From Streptomyces lasiicapitis (GTDB lineage: Bacteria; Actinomycetota; Actinomycetes; Streptomycetales; Streptomycetaceae), in contig NZ_BMNG01000010.1 of assembly GCF_014646335.1 (NCBI RefSeq), positions 248,001-312,000 of the forward strand: a stretch of 64,000 nt of DNA, in the 5' to 3' direction. Below are positions 43,361-52,704 of the stretch, in pieces (position 1 is the first letter of the stretch; every line of letters starts with the position of its first letter). Position numbers and translations under genes: made by a program. Below the pieces are notes generated by a model, which saw only the letters and a list, made by a program, of their open reading frames with translations, was not told the origin of the DNA and made no database searches.

Positions 43361-44245
43361 TCAGCGACGGTGGTGACGCGGCATCAACAGCCCCGCGTCC
43401 CGCGCCCCCGCGATAAGCCGCAACGACTTACGCCGGCTGTGCCCCGTAGCACGCATGACAGCGAGCACGGGATCCTCACCGTCGTCCAACGCCCCGCGAT
43501 ACGCCTCAGCGGTGACGTGCCGCACGGCACTGCCCCGCCGCGCGGAGGGACGCCCCCGACGCGGAGCGGGCGGCTCCTGAACGGGGGAGCCCCCACCCCG
43601 GCAGCCGGACTCCGCACCGCCGAAGCCCGCTTCATCCTGCTCGGCCAGACCGCGGGCGGCGTCGTTGAGGGGGCCCTCGATCCGGGCGGCGAGCGCCGCG
43701 AGGCCGGCGAGCGGGAGCGGGGGCTGGGCCCGCAGTTCCTCGATGGTGATGCGGCCGTCGGACACCGATGCAAGAACGTCAGCGCCGCCGCCCCCGTTGG
43801 GACAGCACCCGCCTCCGGGCACGTCTCGGCGCCCGCTCTCGTCGAACGCCAGGCGCACATGGAAGAGGGCCCCGCCCTGACCGGTCACCTCCGGGTCGGC
43901 CCAGTCCCCCTGGGGCCCCTCCGTCGGCTCGGCCTCCGCACCGCCGTGAGCACTCACAGGTGACGGCACCCATTCGCCCTCATCGTCCGGCTCCGCCCAG
44001 TCGTCGCGGTCACCGACCACCGACTCGGCCCAAGCCCCCTCAGAACCCTCCGACCAAGCGGCCCCCGCCGCACCCGGCACCTCCGACGCAGGCCGGGGCA
44101 CCGTCACCACGGTCTCCCCCGTCGGCCACGACTCCTCGACCCAGCCCTCGTCCCAGTCCCCGACCACGGACCACTCCCCCGCGAAGCCCGTCAGGCCCGA
44201 AAGACCCGACAGACCCGTCGCTCCGGCGAGGCCCGCCGGTTCCAC
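43361..44245 (-). CDS. Hypothetical protein, possibly DUF6214 family
   Basis: Predicted protein of about 294 residues. The N-terminal 130 residues are acidic and low in complexity (GDWDEGWVEESWP, DDWAEPDDEGEWVP). A beta-rich core follows (ALFHVRLAFDESG, DVLASVSDGRITIEELRAQPP), then a helix (LAALAARIEGPLNDAARGL), a linker and a C-terminal basic helical motif (EDPVLAVMRATGHSRRKSLRLIAGARDAGLL) that looks DNA-binding. From memory this resembles the actinomycete DUF6214 family; no function is known to me. The start is unclear: the frame runs to GTG 44329, but 44285-44329 looks like promoter DNA containing the palindrome AATGATCATT; GTG 44245 is chosen. Confidence 0.65.
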   Translation of the reverse strand: MEPAGLAGATGLSGLSGLTGFAGEWSVVGDWDEGWVEESWPTGETVVTVPRPASEVPGAAGAAWSEGSEGAWAESVVGDRDDWAEPDDEGEWVPSPVSAHGGAEAEPTEGPQGDWADPEVTGQGGALFHVRLAFDESGRRDVPGGGCCPNGGGGADVLASVSDGRITIEELRAQPPLPLAGLAALAARIEGPLNDAARGLAEQDEAGFGGAESGCRGGGSPVQEPPAPRRGRPSARRGSAVRHVTAEAYRGALDDGEDPVLAVMRATGHSRRKSLRLIAGARDAGLLMPRHHRR

Positions 44246-44564
44246 CGGCCGCAGATCCCCCGCTCCGCCGCCCGCCCCGCCACCCGATCGGTAATGATCA
44301 TTCTCGTCGCAAAATGAACCTTTCCGCACAGTCGCACGGTAGCCGTACAGTCACATTCCGCCGCGGACGGCGCGCACGGGCACGGCGGCCACGGCACCCT
44401 GTCAGCGGCACACGGCGCGACGTCGGCCACGGCACGCGCCAACGCGCGCGGCGGCACACCTCCCCCTGCGCGCACGGTGGTGCGATGCTGATGCCAGACA
44501 CGCAGCAGCAGGCATCGCCAGGCCTCGAGGCGTCCCGGGGACACCTCGCGGAAGGAGCGCCACC

Positions 44565-45941
44565 GTGCAGGTCGCCGTCGTGGGATCGGGTCCGAGCGGG
44601 GTCTACACCGCGCAGAGCCTGGTCCAGCAGGACCTCGTGCCAGGGGTGCGGGTGGACGTGCTCGACCGGCTGCCGTGCCCGTACGGCCTGGTGCGCTACG
44701 GCGTCGCGCCGGACCACGAGAAGATCAAGTCCCTGCAGAACAACCTGCGTACGGTCCTGGAGCACGACCGCGTACGGTTCCTCGGCGGCGTCGAGGTCGG
44801 CCCCGGCGCGCTCTCCCCGGCGCAGTTGCTCGGCATGTACCACGCGGTCGTGTACTGCGTGGGCGCCGCCACGGACCGTCGCCTCGGCGTGCCCGGCGAG
44901 GACCTCCCGGGCAGTTGGTCCGCGACGGAGTTCGTGTCCTGGTACAGCGCCCACCCGGACGTGACGGCCAACGGCTCGGGACCGCCGGACCGCTTCGTAC
45001 GCGGTGTGGACTCGGCCGTCGTCATCGGTGTCGGCAACGTCGCCGTGGACGTCGCGCGGATACTGGCGCGCGGCGCCGCCGAGCTGCTGCCGACCGACAT
45101 GCCGCACGAGGCGCTCGGCGTGCTCGCGGACAGCCGGGTGCGCGAGGTGCACATGGTGGGGCGGCGCGGACCGTCCCAGGCGCGGTTCACCACCAAGGAG
45201 CTGCGGGAGCTCGGCTCGCTCCCGGACGCCGAAGTCCTCGTCGACCCGGCGGAGTTGGCGCTCGACCCGGCGTACGCGGACCCGTCGGGGCTGCCCGCGG
45301 CGAGCCGCCGCAACGTCGAGGTGATGCGCGGCTGGGCCGGCCTGCCCGAGCGCGGGCTCGCGCGGCGGATCCGGCTGCGGTTCTTCCTGCGGCCGGTGGC
45401 GGTGCTCGACGAGGAGGGCCGGGTCGGCGGCGTACGGTTCGAGCGGACGCTGCCCGACGGCCGGGGCGGGGTGACGGGTTCGGGGACGTACGAGGACATC
45501 ACAGGCCAGCTCGTCCTGCGCTCCGTCGGCTACCGCGGCGTGCCCATGGACGGGCTGCCGTTCGACGAGAGCACGGGCACGGTGCCGCACGCCGCGGGGC
45601 GGGTGCTGCGCGACGGCGCCGTCTCGCCCGGTGAGTACGTCGCGGGCTGGATCAAGCGCGGGCCGACCGGCGTCATCGGCACCAACCGCCCCTGCGCCAA
45701 GGAGACGGCGCTGTCCCTGCTCGACGACGCACCCGCGCTCGCGCTGCGTGACGTGCCCGACGACACGCTTGCCGCGCTGCGTGCCGTCGGCGCCCGGCCC
45801 GTGGAGTGGTCCGGCTGGCTGGCGATCGAGCGCGCGGAGGCGGACCTCGGGCGTTCCCTCGGGCGCGGGCCGGTGAAGATCCCGGACTGGCCGGGGCTTC
45901 TGTCGGCGGCGCGCGGCGGCACATCCGGTCCGACCGACTGA
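44565..45941 (+). CDS. FprA-type ferredoxin-NADP reductase
   Basis: Protein of 458 residues similar to mycobacterial FprA and adrenodoxin reductase. FAD-binding motif at the start (VAVVGSGPSGVYTAQSLVQQ), the substrate loop CPYGLVRYGVAPDHEKIKSL, the NADP-binding GxGNVAxD motif (IGVGNVAVDVARIL) and the closing GWIKRGPTGVIGTNRPCAKET. It passes electrons from NADPH to ferredoxin, for example for cytochrome P450 enzymes; no ferredoxin or P450 gene is next to it. The start is GTG 44565 with GGAG seven bases upstream. Confidence 0.92.
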   Translation: MQVAVVGSGPSGVYTAQSLVQQDLVPGVRVDVLDRLPCPYGLVRYGVAPDHEKIKSLQNNLRTVLEHDRVRFLGGVEVGPGALSPAQLLGMYHAVVYCVGAATDRRLGVPGEDLPGSWSATEFVSWYSAHPDVTANGSGPPDRFVRGVDSAVVIGVGNVAVDVARILARGAAELLPTDMPHEALGVLADSRVREVHMVGRRGPSQARFTTKELRELGSLPDAEVLVDPAELALDPAYADPSGLPAASRRNVEVMRGWAGLPERGLARRIRLRFFLRPVAVLDEEGRVGGVRFERTLPDGRGGVTGSGTYEDITGQLVLRSVGYRGVPMDGLPFDESTGTVPHAAGRVLRDGAVSPGEYVAGWIKRGPTGVIGTNRPCAKETALSLLDDAPALALRDVPDDTLAALRAVGARPVEWSGWLAIERAEADLGRSLGRGPVKIPDWPGLLSAARGGTSGPTD

Positions 45942-46112
45942 CCCGCACCCGGCCCTGAGGAGCCCGGCTCCCCCGACACGTACCGGCAACGCGCGCGAAA
46001 TCAACAAACTGTTCAAGCCCATTACGGTCTCGTGCTGTCCCCTTCTCCCCGCGCTCCCCCCCTCCAGCCCTCTCGCCGCCAGCACCCCCACCCGCCCCGC
46101 CCAGGAGTCCCC

Positions 46113-47522
46113 ATGGCGTCCACAGCCCCCGCACGTCCACCGCGCCCGCACCCCGTCGACGAGGTCCCGCCCGTACGGCACTTGGTGGCGTTCGGTCCGC
46201 AGCACGTGCTCGCGATGTACGCGGGCGCGGTGGCCGTGCCACTGATCGTGGGCGGCGCGATGAAGCTTTCGCCCGCCGACCTCGCGTATCTGATCACGGC
46301 GGATCTGCTGGTGTGCGGCATCGCGACGCTCATCCAGTGCGTGGGGTTCTGGCGGTTCGGGGTGCGCCTTCCGATCATGCAGGGCTGTACGTTCGCGGCC
46401 GTCGCGCCGATGGTGCTCATCGGCACCGGGGGCGGCGGGCTGCCGGCGATCTACGGCGCGGTGATCGTCTCCGGGGTCGCGATGATGCTCCTCGCGCCGG
46501 TGTTCGGCAGGCTGCTGCGGTTCTTCCCGCCGCTGGTGACCGGCACGGTCGTGCTGATCATCGGCGTCTCGCTGCTTCCGGTGGCGGGCAACTGGGCGGC
46601 GGGCGGGGTCGGTTCGGACGACTTCGGGGCGCCGAAGAACATCGGCCTTGCGGCCTTCGTCCTCGTCGTGGTGCTCGGGGTGCAGCGGTTCGCGCCCGCG
46701 TTCCTGAGCCGGGTGGCGGTGCTCGTCGGGATCGTGGCGGGCATGGCGCTCGCGGTGCCGCTCGACTTCACCGACTTCGGCGGGGTCGGCGACGCGGACT
46801 GGGTCGGGGTGAGCACGCCGTTCCACTTCGGGGCGCCCACGTTCGAGGGCGCGGCGATCGCCTCGATGCTGGTCGTGGCGCTGGTGATCATGACGGAGAC
46901 GACGGGTGACTTCATCGCGGTCGGCGAGATGACCGGGCGCGAGGTCGGGCCGCGCGCGCTCGCGGACGGGCTGCGCGCCGACGGCCTCTCGACCGTGCTC
47001 GGCGGCGTCTTCAACACCTTCCCGTACACGGCGTTCGCTCAGAACGTGGGCCTGGTCGGCATGACGCGGGTGCGCAGCCGCTGGGTGGTGGCCGCGGCCG
47101 GCGGCATCCTGGTGCTCCTCGGGCTGCTGCCGAAGCTGGGCGCGGTGGTCGCGGCCATACCGGCGCCGGTGCTCGGCGGCGCGGGTCTGGTGATGTTCGG
47201 TACGGTCGCGGCGAGCGGGCTGCGGACGCTGGCGCGGGTCGACTTCCGCGGCAACGACAACCTGACGGTCGTCGCGGTGTCGGTCGCGGTGGGCATGCTG
47301 CCGGTCGGCGTGCCCGGGATCTACGACCGGTTCCCCGACTGGTTCCAGACGGTCATGGACAGCGGGATCAGCGCGGGGTGCGTAACGGCGATCGCCCTAA
47401 ACCTGGTGTTCAACCACCTTCCGGGCAAGGCTCCCGCAGGGTCAGGCGCCGTCGAGAGGGTCGGCCTGCCGGTCGGCCGCAGCGAGGACGCTGTCGAGGA
47501 GCCCCGGGAAAAGAGCGTCTAG
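46113..47522 (+). CDS. NCS2-family nucleobase permease (uracil/xanthine type)
   Basis: Membrane protein of 469 residues with about 14 helices. Signature regions are VRHLVAFGPQHVLAMYAGAVAVPLIVG at the start, LPIMQGCTFAAVAPM, and the substrate motif in the helix MTETTGDFIAVGEM followed by GGVFNTFPYTAFAQNVGLVGMT. It imports a purine or pyrimidine base together with a cation. Start ATG 46113 has AGGAG five bases upstream. The last 81 bases overlap the 3' end of the convergent ArsR gene. No salvage enzyme lies next to it, so the base cannot be named. Confidence 0.9.
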   Translation: MASTAPARPPRPHPVDEVPPVRHLVAFGPQHVLAMYAGAVAVPLIVGGAMKLSPADLAYLITADLLVCGIATLIQCVGFWRFGVRLPIMQGCTFAAVAPMVLIGTGGGGLPAIYGAVIVSGVAMMLLAPVFGRLLRFFPPLVTGTVVLIIGVSLLPVAGNWAAGGVGSDDFGAPKNIGLAAFVLVVVLGVQRFAPAFLSRVAVLVGIVAGMALAVPLDFTDFGGVGDADWVGVSTPFHFGAPTFEGAAIASMLVVALVIMTETTGDFIAVGEMTGREVGPRALADGLRADGLSTVLGGVFNTFPYTAFAQNVGLVGMTRVRSRWVVAAAGGILVLLGLLPKLGAVVAAIPAPVLGGAGLVMFGTVAASGLRTLARVDFRGNDNLTVVAVSVAVGMLPVGVPGIYDRFPDWFQTVMDSGISAGCVTAIALNLVFNHLPGKAPAGSGAVERVGLPVGRSEDAVEEPREKSV

Positions 47523-47795
47523 GTCGTCCCGCCGCAGGGCGTTCAGCTTGGCCGTGCCCCGGTAGATCTGCTGGATCACGCCCGCCTCCCGCAGCACCCG
47601 GAAGTGGTGAGTGCATGTGGACTTGGTGACGGGCAGCCCGAAGTGGGAGCACGTCAACTCCGCTCCCTCGCTGGCCAGTTGACGCACCACCAGCAACCGC
47701 ATCGGGTCGGACAGCGCATGCAGCACACCTTCGAGGCGGATCTCCTCGCGGTCCGGGTGCGCGACCGCGCGGGCGCTCTGTGCGGCGGTCGTCAT
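47442..47795 (-). CDS. ArsR-family regulator
   Basis: Protein of 117 residues. Winged helix-turn-helix of the ArsR/SmtB fold: LEGVLHALSDPMRLLVVRQLA, recognition helix in VTKSTCTHHFRVLREAGVI, wing YRGTAKLNAL. Two cysteines lie in the DNA-binding region (ELTCSHFGL and STCTHHF), so the protein could sense metals, oxidants or electrophiles. It is divergent from an old-yellow-enzyme gene, which acts on electrophilic enones, making an electrophile sensor plausible (inference). ATG 47795 has GGAG five bases upstream; a TACAAT box on the minus strand (47832-47837) gives a short leader. Its end overlaps the convergent NCS2 permease gene by 81 bases. Confidence 0.88.
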   Translation of the reverse strand: MTTAAQSARAVAHPDREEIRLEGVLHALSDPMRLLVVRQLASEGAELTCSHFGLPVTKSTCTHHFRVLREAGVIQQIYRGTAKLNALRRDDLDALFPGLLDSVLAAADRQADPLDGA

Positions 47796-47834
47796 GGCGG
47801 CTCCACTCTTCCTGACCGTACGGACGCTCCCATT

Positions 47835-47890
47835 GTACGAGACCTCACGTAGTTTGACAGTCACCGTACTACGAGGTTTATCGTACGAGA
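47835..47890. promoter_or_regulatory. Divergent promoter and operator region between arsR and OYE genes
   Basis: GTACGAGA occurs twice (47835-47842, 47883-47890) flanking the inverted repeat CGTAGT / ACTACG (47848-47853, 47868-47873). A rightward TTGACA-17-TTTATC promoter (47854-47882) and a leftward TACAAT box lie within it. Probable ArsR operator. Confidence 0.6.
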
Positions 47891-47980
47891 GGGATGCGCA
47901 CCCGAGCGGCCTGATGGCTCCCGCTGCTGTGCCGCCGTGCCGCCCGCCCCGTACCCCCGCCGTCACGTATGGAGGCCGCC

Positions 47981-49063
47981 GTGAGCGCGCTGTTCGAGCC
48001 CTACACCCTGCGATCGCTGACCGTCCCGAACCGGGTGTGGATGGCGCCGATGTGCCAGTACTCGGCGGAGGCGTCGGGGCCGGGCGCGGGCGTGCCGACC
48101 GACTGGCACTTCGCCCACTACGCGGCGCGCGCCACCGGAGGCACCGGCCTGATCCTCACCGAGGCGACCGCCGTCAGCCCCGAGGGCCGCATCTCCCCGG
48201 CCGACCTCGGCATCTGGAACGACACGCAGACCGAGGCGTTCCGCCGCATCACCGGCTTCCTCAAGGCGCAGGGCACGGTTCCGGGCATCCAGCTCGCGCA
48301 CGCGGGCCGCAAGGCGTCCACCGACCGGCCGTGGCAGGGCGGCGCGCCCCTCGCGCCCGGCACGGCGGAGGGGTGGCAGCCCCTCGGGCCGAGCCCGGTC
48401 GCGTTCGACGAGCGGCACAGCGTACCGACGGAACTGACCGTCGATCAGATCCACGAGGTGACGCGACAGTTCGCGGACGCCGCGCGCCGCGCCCTGGACG
48501 CCGGGTTCGAGGTCGCCGAAGTACACGGCGCGCACGGCTACTTGATCGGTGAGTTCCTCTCCCCGCACTCCAACCGGCGCACCGACTCCTACGGCGGCTC
48601 GTTCGAGAACCGGGTCCGCTTCCCCCTGGAGGTCGTGGACGCGGTGCGCGCGGTGTGGCCCGAGGACAAGCCGCTGTTCTTCCGTATCTCCGCCACCGAC
48701 TGGCTGGAGGAGGGCGGCTGGGCGGCGGACGACACCGTGCGCTTCGCGGCGCTCCTCAAGGAGCACGGTGTCGACCTGCTCGACGTCTCCACCGGCGGCA
48801 ACGCCGCGGGCGTGAAGATCCCGGTCGGGCCCGGCTACCAGGTGCCGTTCGCGGCGCGCGTCCGCGCCGAGACGGGCCTTCCGGTCGCCGCCGTCGGCCT
48901 GATCACCGACGCCGAACAGGCCGAGAAGATCCTCGCCAACGGCGAGGCGGACGCCGTCCTCCTCGGCCGCGAGCTGCTGCGCAGCCCTTCGTGGGCGCGG
49001 GCCGCCGCGCGGGAGCTGGGGGCGGAGATCCGGGTGCCGCAGCAGTATCTGCGGTCTGTCTGA
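47981..49063 (+). CDS. Old yellow enzyme, NADH:flavin oxidoreductase (YqjM type)
   Basis: FMN-dependent ene-reductase of 360 residues. Landmarks of the thermophilic-like (YqjM) branch: SLTVPNRVWMAPMCQYSAEA with the conserved Cys, QLAHAGRKAST, and the active-site VHGAHGYLIGEFLSPHSNRRTDSYGGSFENR. These enzymes reduce activated C=C bonds and help to detoxify electrophiles. GTG 47981 is chosen because GGAGG lies five bases before it; ATG 47969 would place that site inside the gene. The divergent ArsR regulator with two Cys in its reader head is its probable controller. Confidence 0.92.
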   Translation: MSALFEPYTLRSLTVPNRVWMAPMCQYSAEASGPGAGVPTDWHFAHYAARATGGTGLILTEATAVSPEGRISPADLGIWNDTQTEAFRRITGFLKAQGTVPGIQLAHAGRKASTDRPWQGGAPLAPGTAEGWQPLGPSPVAFDERHSVPTELTVDQIHEVTRQFADAARRALDAGFEVAEVHGAHGYLIGEFLSPHSNRRTDSYGGSFENRVRFPLEVVDAVRAVWPEDKPLFFRISATDWLEEGGWAADDTVRFAALLKEHGVDLLDVSTGGNAAGVKIPVGPGYQVPFAARVRAETGLPVAAVGLITDAEQAEKILANGEADAVLLGRELLRSPSWARAAARELGAEIRVPQQYLRSV

Positions 49064-49230
49064 CGGGTCCGGCGCGGGGCCGGTCCGCCCAAGGGGTGGG
49101 CCCGGGTTCGCTCGGGCCACCCGCGCCCCCGCCCGCGCTGCCCGCTGCTCCGCCCGGCCTCACTGCCCGTGGCCGGGCGAAGCAGCGGGGAGCGCGCAGG
49201 CGTAAATCGGACAGCGGGCGGTGGGCGCAG

Positions 49231-49279
49231 GCAGCGGGCAGCGGGCAGCGGGCAGCGGGCAGCGGGCAGCGGGCAGCGG
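49231..49279. repeat. Seven perfect copies of a heptanucleotide (GCAGCGG)
   Basis: GCAGCGG is repeated seven times without error in the 279-base gap between two convergent genes. A GC-rich imperfect hairpin (about 49096-49121) nearer the OYE gene probably ends it. Confidence 0.95.
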
Positions 49280-49342
49280 CGGCCGACCCCGGATCGCATA
49301 CCGCGAACCCCCTCGGCCACCGCCCCGCCCCACGCCTCCCCC

Positions 49343-52300
49343 TCACACCCCCGGATCGCAACACCCGTCCCGCCGCATCAGGCGCCCCACGTCCAGCCAG
49401 TCCGGGCCCGCGTGCTTGTGCCGGTCCGCCGGCGGGAACGCGGCGACCAGGTCGTCGGTCTCGTACGGGATGCCGCCGCGCAGCACCGACACGGTGCGTA
49501 CCAGTGAGGCGAAGTCCGTGAACGGGTCGCCGTCCACGACCGTCAGGTCGGCGATCTTCCCGGGGGCCACGGTGCCGAGGTCGTCCGCGACGCCGAACAG
49601 CCGCGCGGGCAGCACCGTCACGGTGCGCAGCGCCTCGACCGGGGTCAGGCCGCCGCGGTGCAGGGCGCGCAGGCCCAGGTGCAGGGAGAGGCCGACCGGT
49701 ACGAGCGGCTGGTCCGTGCCGAGGGCGACGAGGCCGCCCGCGGCGAGGATCCGCCGGTAGATGTCGGTCTCCCGCCGCAGCGTGGCCAGTTGGGCCGCGG
49801 TCGGGGCGACGCCCGCCGACTTGCGCACCTGGGCGGCGTCCCACGGTGGCATCACGGCCGTGACCCGGGGGTCGTCGGCGAGGGCGGGGTCGGCGCCAAG
49901 GAGCGGCGACGAGGTGAACGGTGTGGCGATCATCGCGAAGCGGGCGCCGCGCGCGCTGTAGATCTCCACGACGTCGTCATAGGCGCGCCCGGACGCCGTG
50001 ATGGCATGCCCGAACTCGCCCCGCTGTGTGGCCTGCAGATGAGTCGTCAGGTCCTGCCCGGACTGGATGCCGGGCGACAGGAAGTGGCTGCCCGAGCGCA
50101 CACCCAGGCGTTCGTGCGCGAACTGCGCCGCCTCCTCCATCACCCAACTCGGCGCCCGCACGTACGTCTTGACGAAGTCCCAGTCGAGCTGCGCGGCACG
50201 CTCCAGGGAACGCCGCAGCCCCGCGCGGGTGCGGTGCGCGCGGCCCATGCTGTACGCGACGCGGCCGCCGTCGAGGAGTTCGCCGGTGGTCAGAAGCCGG
50301 GGCCCGGCGAGCTGCCCGGTGGCGACCGCCTCGCGGATGCGGGCCTGTTCGTGGGCGAACCCGCCGAGCGAGACGGCGGTGGTGATGCCGTACGTGAGCT
50401 GGCCCACGGTCTGGCGGCCGCCGTAGGTGCTCTGCCACGGGTGGGTGTGGGTGTCCCACAGGCCTGGCAGGACGGTGCGGTCGGAGGCGTCGACGCGCCG
50501 CCGCGTGCCCTTGCGGGACGCGCGGTGCGGTTCGACGGCGGTGACGCGCCCGCCGCGCACGACGATGTCGACGTCCTCGCGGACCGTGTCGCCGGTGCCG
50601 TCCCACAGCCGCCCCGCGTGCACCACTGTGTCGGCGGGCGCGGGCCTGCGCTGGTCCAGCGGGACGCGTACGGTGCGGGCGCCGCCGCCGTCGACGCCGA
50701 TGAGGCGCAGCCGGGTGCCCGACAGGTACAGGAGCGTCTTGGAGTCCCCCGACCAGGTGGGGTGGTCGGCGGGTTCGGTGGTGAGGGCGCGGAGTTCGCC
50801 GCGCGGGCTGCCGTCGGGGGCGACGGGCAGCAGGCACAGCGCGGACTCGACGATCACCGCCATCCAGCGCCCGTCCGGCGACCAGACGGGCCCGGAGTCG
50901 TACCGGTCGGCGAGGGAGGTGTGGGGCGCGACGGCGTGCAGCCGGGCGTCGCCGGTGGCGGCGTCGACGACGCGTACGAGGTTGTAGCCCTCGCGGAAGC
51001 GCAGGTTGAGGCGGTTGCGGTCGCAGAGCGCGATGTGGCGGCCGTCGGGCGACCAGGTCGGCCGGCCGGGCAGACCGCCGCCGCCGAGCGGGTCCGCGAG
51101 GACGCGGTCGGTGCCCGCGGCCAGATCGCGTACGACGAGCCGGCCGGTCATGTCGAGGCAGGCCAGGCGCTTGCCGTCGGGCGAAAGCGCCGGGTGCACC
51201 CGGCCGCCGGTCGCGAGCGCCGTCTCCTTGCCGGTGGCGAGGTCGTGCCGGTACACACCGAGGAGCCCGTCGCGGTCGTCGACGTACACCAGGGAACGCC
51301 CGTCGCGCGCCCAAGAAGGCCCCAGAAGGTAACGGGTGGGGTCGGCGCGGCGCAGCCGCTTCGGCTGCCGACCACCCGAAGTGCCCGCGAGCCACAAGGA
51401 GTTGAGGGCGGCGAAGGCGATGTGGCGGCCGTCGGGCGAGAGCGCGGGCAGGTGCACACCCCGGACGGGGCGCGCACGCTGTTCCGCGAGCCCGAGATCG
51501 TACTCCTTCACGCGGTAGCGCGGCCGGTCCACGGTCAGGACGCCGTCGAACGGCAGCGGCTCGGCGGCGCCCGGTTCGGCGGGGCGTACGAGGGTGAAAC
51601 GGCCGTCGACCGTGAGCAGCAGCTCGCCGTCCTCGGTCCAGCGCGGGGGCACGGGTGCGATGTCCCCGGCGACGTCCACGCGCTTGCCGTCGACCACGAG
51701 GGCGCAGGACGCCTCGGGTGCCGCCGTGGTGCGCAGGTAGGCGAGGCGGCGGCCGTCGGGGGCCGGGGCGGGCGTCATGACCTGGGCGTTCTCGGTCTCC
51801 GTGTGCTCCACGACGACCGGGCCCGAGCCGTCGGCGGGGACGGCGGCGATGAGGCGTGCCTCCAGCGCCGTTCCGGTGGGCGACGTGACCGCCTTCGCCC
51901 GGACGAACAGGATCCGCTTCCCGTCCGGCGACCAGGCGGGGTCGTAGTCCTCCCAGGCACCGTCCTGCACCGGGCCGTCCTGCCCGGGCAGCCCGGTCAC
52001 CCGGCTCAGCTCGCCGGAGCGCAGGTCGAGGACGTGGATCCGGTACGGGCTGCCCTTCACCGGGTCGCCGCCGCGCTCGGAGGCGAAGGCGATCCGGGAA
52101 CCGTCGGGCGACCAGGCCGGGCCCCGGTCGTCCCAGGGCCCCTCGGTGCGCTGCCGCACCTCCGAGCCGTCGGGGCGCATGGTCCAGATGTGGTAGCCGC
52201 CGCCCTGGTACGCGCAGAAGGCGACGAGCGCGCCGTCCGGGGCGAACACGGGCCGGTTGGGTTCGAGGCCCGGCGGGGTGAGCGGCACCGCCTTGCCACC

Positions 52301-52573
52301 GGAACGCGGCTGGGACCACAGGACGTGCTGCACCTCGACGACGAGCCGGTCCCCGGCGGGCGAGAGCGTGGCCGAGCCGTTGGTGGCGCGGGTGAACGAC
52401 AGCGGCACACCGGCGGGCTCCCGCGCCGCCGCGGGCACGGCGCCGGCCACCGCCACGGCACCGGCCGCCCCGGCCGCGCCCGCGGACACCAGCAGTTGAC
52501 GGCGGGTCAGAGGGAAGAGGCGGGAGGGTGATTGGGAAGGCAACGGAGAGGCGAGGTTCCGGTCACGGTCCAT
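49343..52573 (-). CDS. Tat-exported beta-propeller/amidohydrolase protein
   Basis: Protein of 1076 residues. A twin-arginine signal (TRRQLLVSAGAAGAAGAVAVAG) is followed by about 600 residues of WD40/TolB-like PD40 repeats (WSPDGSRIAFASERGGDP, ALSPDGKRLACLD, WSPDGRHIALCDR) and by a C-terminal amidohydrolase: VHAGRLWDGTGDTV, the metal-binding LPGLWDTHTHPWQST, later HFLSPGIQSG and ALGTDQPLVPVG, and the closing GKIADLTVVDGDPFTD. Such fusions resemble prolidase-like or imidazolonepropionase-like enzymes with a propeller filter for peptides. The substrate is unknown. ATG 52573 lacks a strong site; the frame opens at 52621. Confidence 0.88.
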   Translation of the reverse strand: MDRDRNLASPLPSQSPSRLFPLTRRQLLVSAGAAGAAGAVAVAGAVPAAAREPAGVPLSFTRATNGSATLSPAGDRLVVEVQHVLWSQPRSGGKAVPLTPPGLEPNRPVFAPDGALVAFCAYQGGGYHIWTMRPDGSEVRQRTEGPWDDRGPAWSPDGSRIAFASERGGDPVKGSPYRIHVLDLRSGELSRVTGLPGQDGPVQDGAWEDYDPAWSPDGKRILFVRAKAVTSPTGTALEARLIAAVPADGSGPVVVEHTETENAQVMTPAPAPDGRRLAYLRTTAAPEASCALVVDGKRVDVAGDIAPVPPRWTEDGELLLTVDGRFTLVRPAEPGAAEPLPFDGVLTVDRPRYRVKEYDLGLAEQRARPVRGVHLPALSPDGRHIAFAALNSLWLAGTSGGRQPKRLRRADPTRYLLGPSWARDGRSLVYVDDRDGLLGVYRHDLATGKETALATGGRVHPALSPDGKRLACLDMTGRLVVRDLAAGTDRVLADPLGGGGLPGRPTWSPDGRHIALCDRNRLNLRFREGYNLVRVVDAATGDARLHAVAPHTSLADRYDSGPVWSPDGRWMAVIVESALCLLPVAPDGSPRGELRALTTEPADHPTWSGDSKTLLYLSGTRLRLIGVDGGGARTVRVPLDQRRPAPADTVVHAGRLWDGTGDTVREDVDIVVRGGRVTAVEPHRASRKGTRRRVDASDRTVLPGLWDTHTHPWQSTYGGRQTVGQLTYGITTAVSLGGFAHEQARIREAVATGQLAGPRLLTTGELLDGGRVAYSMGRAHRTRAGLRRSLERAAQLDWDFVKTYVRAPSWVMEEAAQFAHERLGVRSGSHFLSPGIQSGQDLTTHLQATQRGEFGHAITASGRAYDDVVEIYSARGARFAMIATPFTSSPLLGADPALADDPRVTAVMPPWDAAQVRKSAGVAPTAAQLATLRRETDIYRRILAAGGLVALGTDQPLVPVGLSLHLGLRALHRGGLTPVEALRTVTVLPARLFGVADDLGTVAPGKIADLTVVDGDPFTDFASLVRTVSVLRGGIPYETDDLVAAFPPADRHKHAGPDWLDVGRLMRRDGCCDPGV

Positions 52574-52704
52574 GACAGGAACACTCGCGCACCTCGGAGC
52601 ACTGGGCAACACCGCCTTCACAGGGGGTTACGGGCGCCTCGGAACGTGGGCGCCGACGGCTGTGCACGTCGGATAAGAACTGGGAGCCGAGCTCGCGCGG
52701 TGTC

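Noticed and set aside
49231..49279. CRISPR array
   Set aside because: The repeats are 7 bp long and directly adjacent without spacers; no cas genes are in the window.
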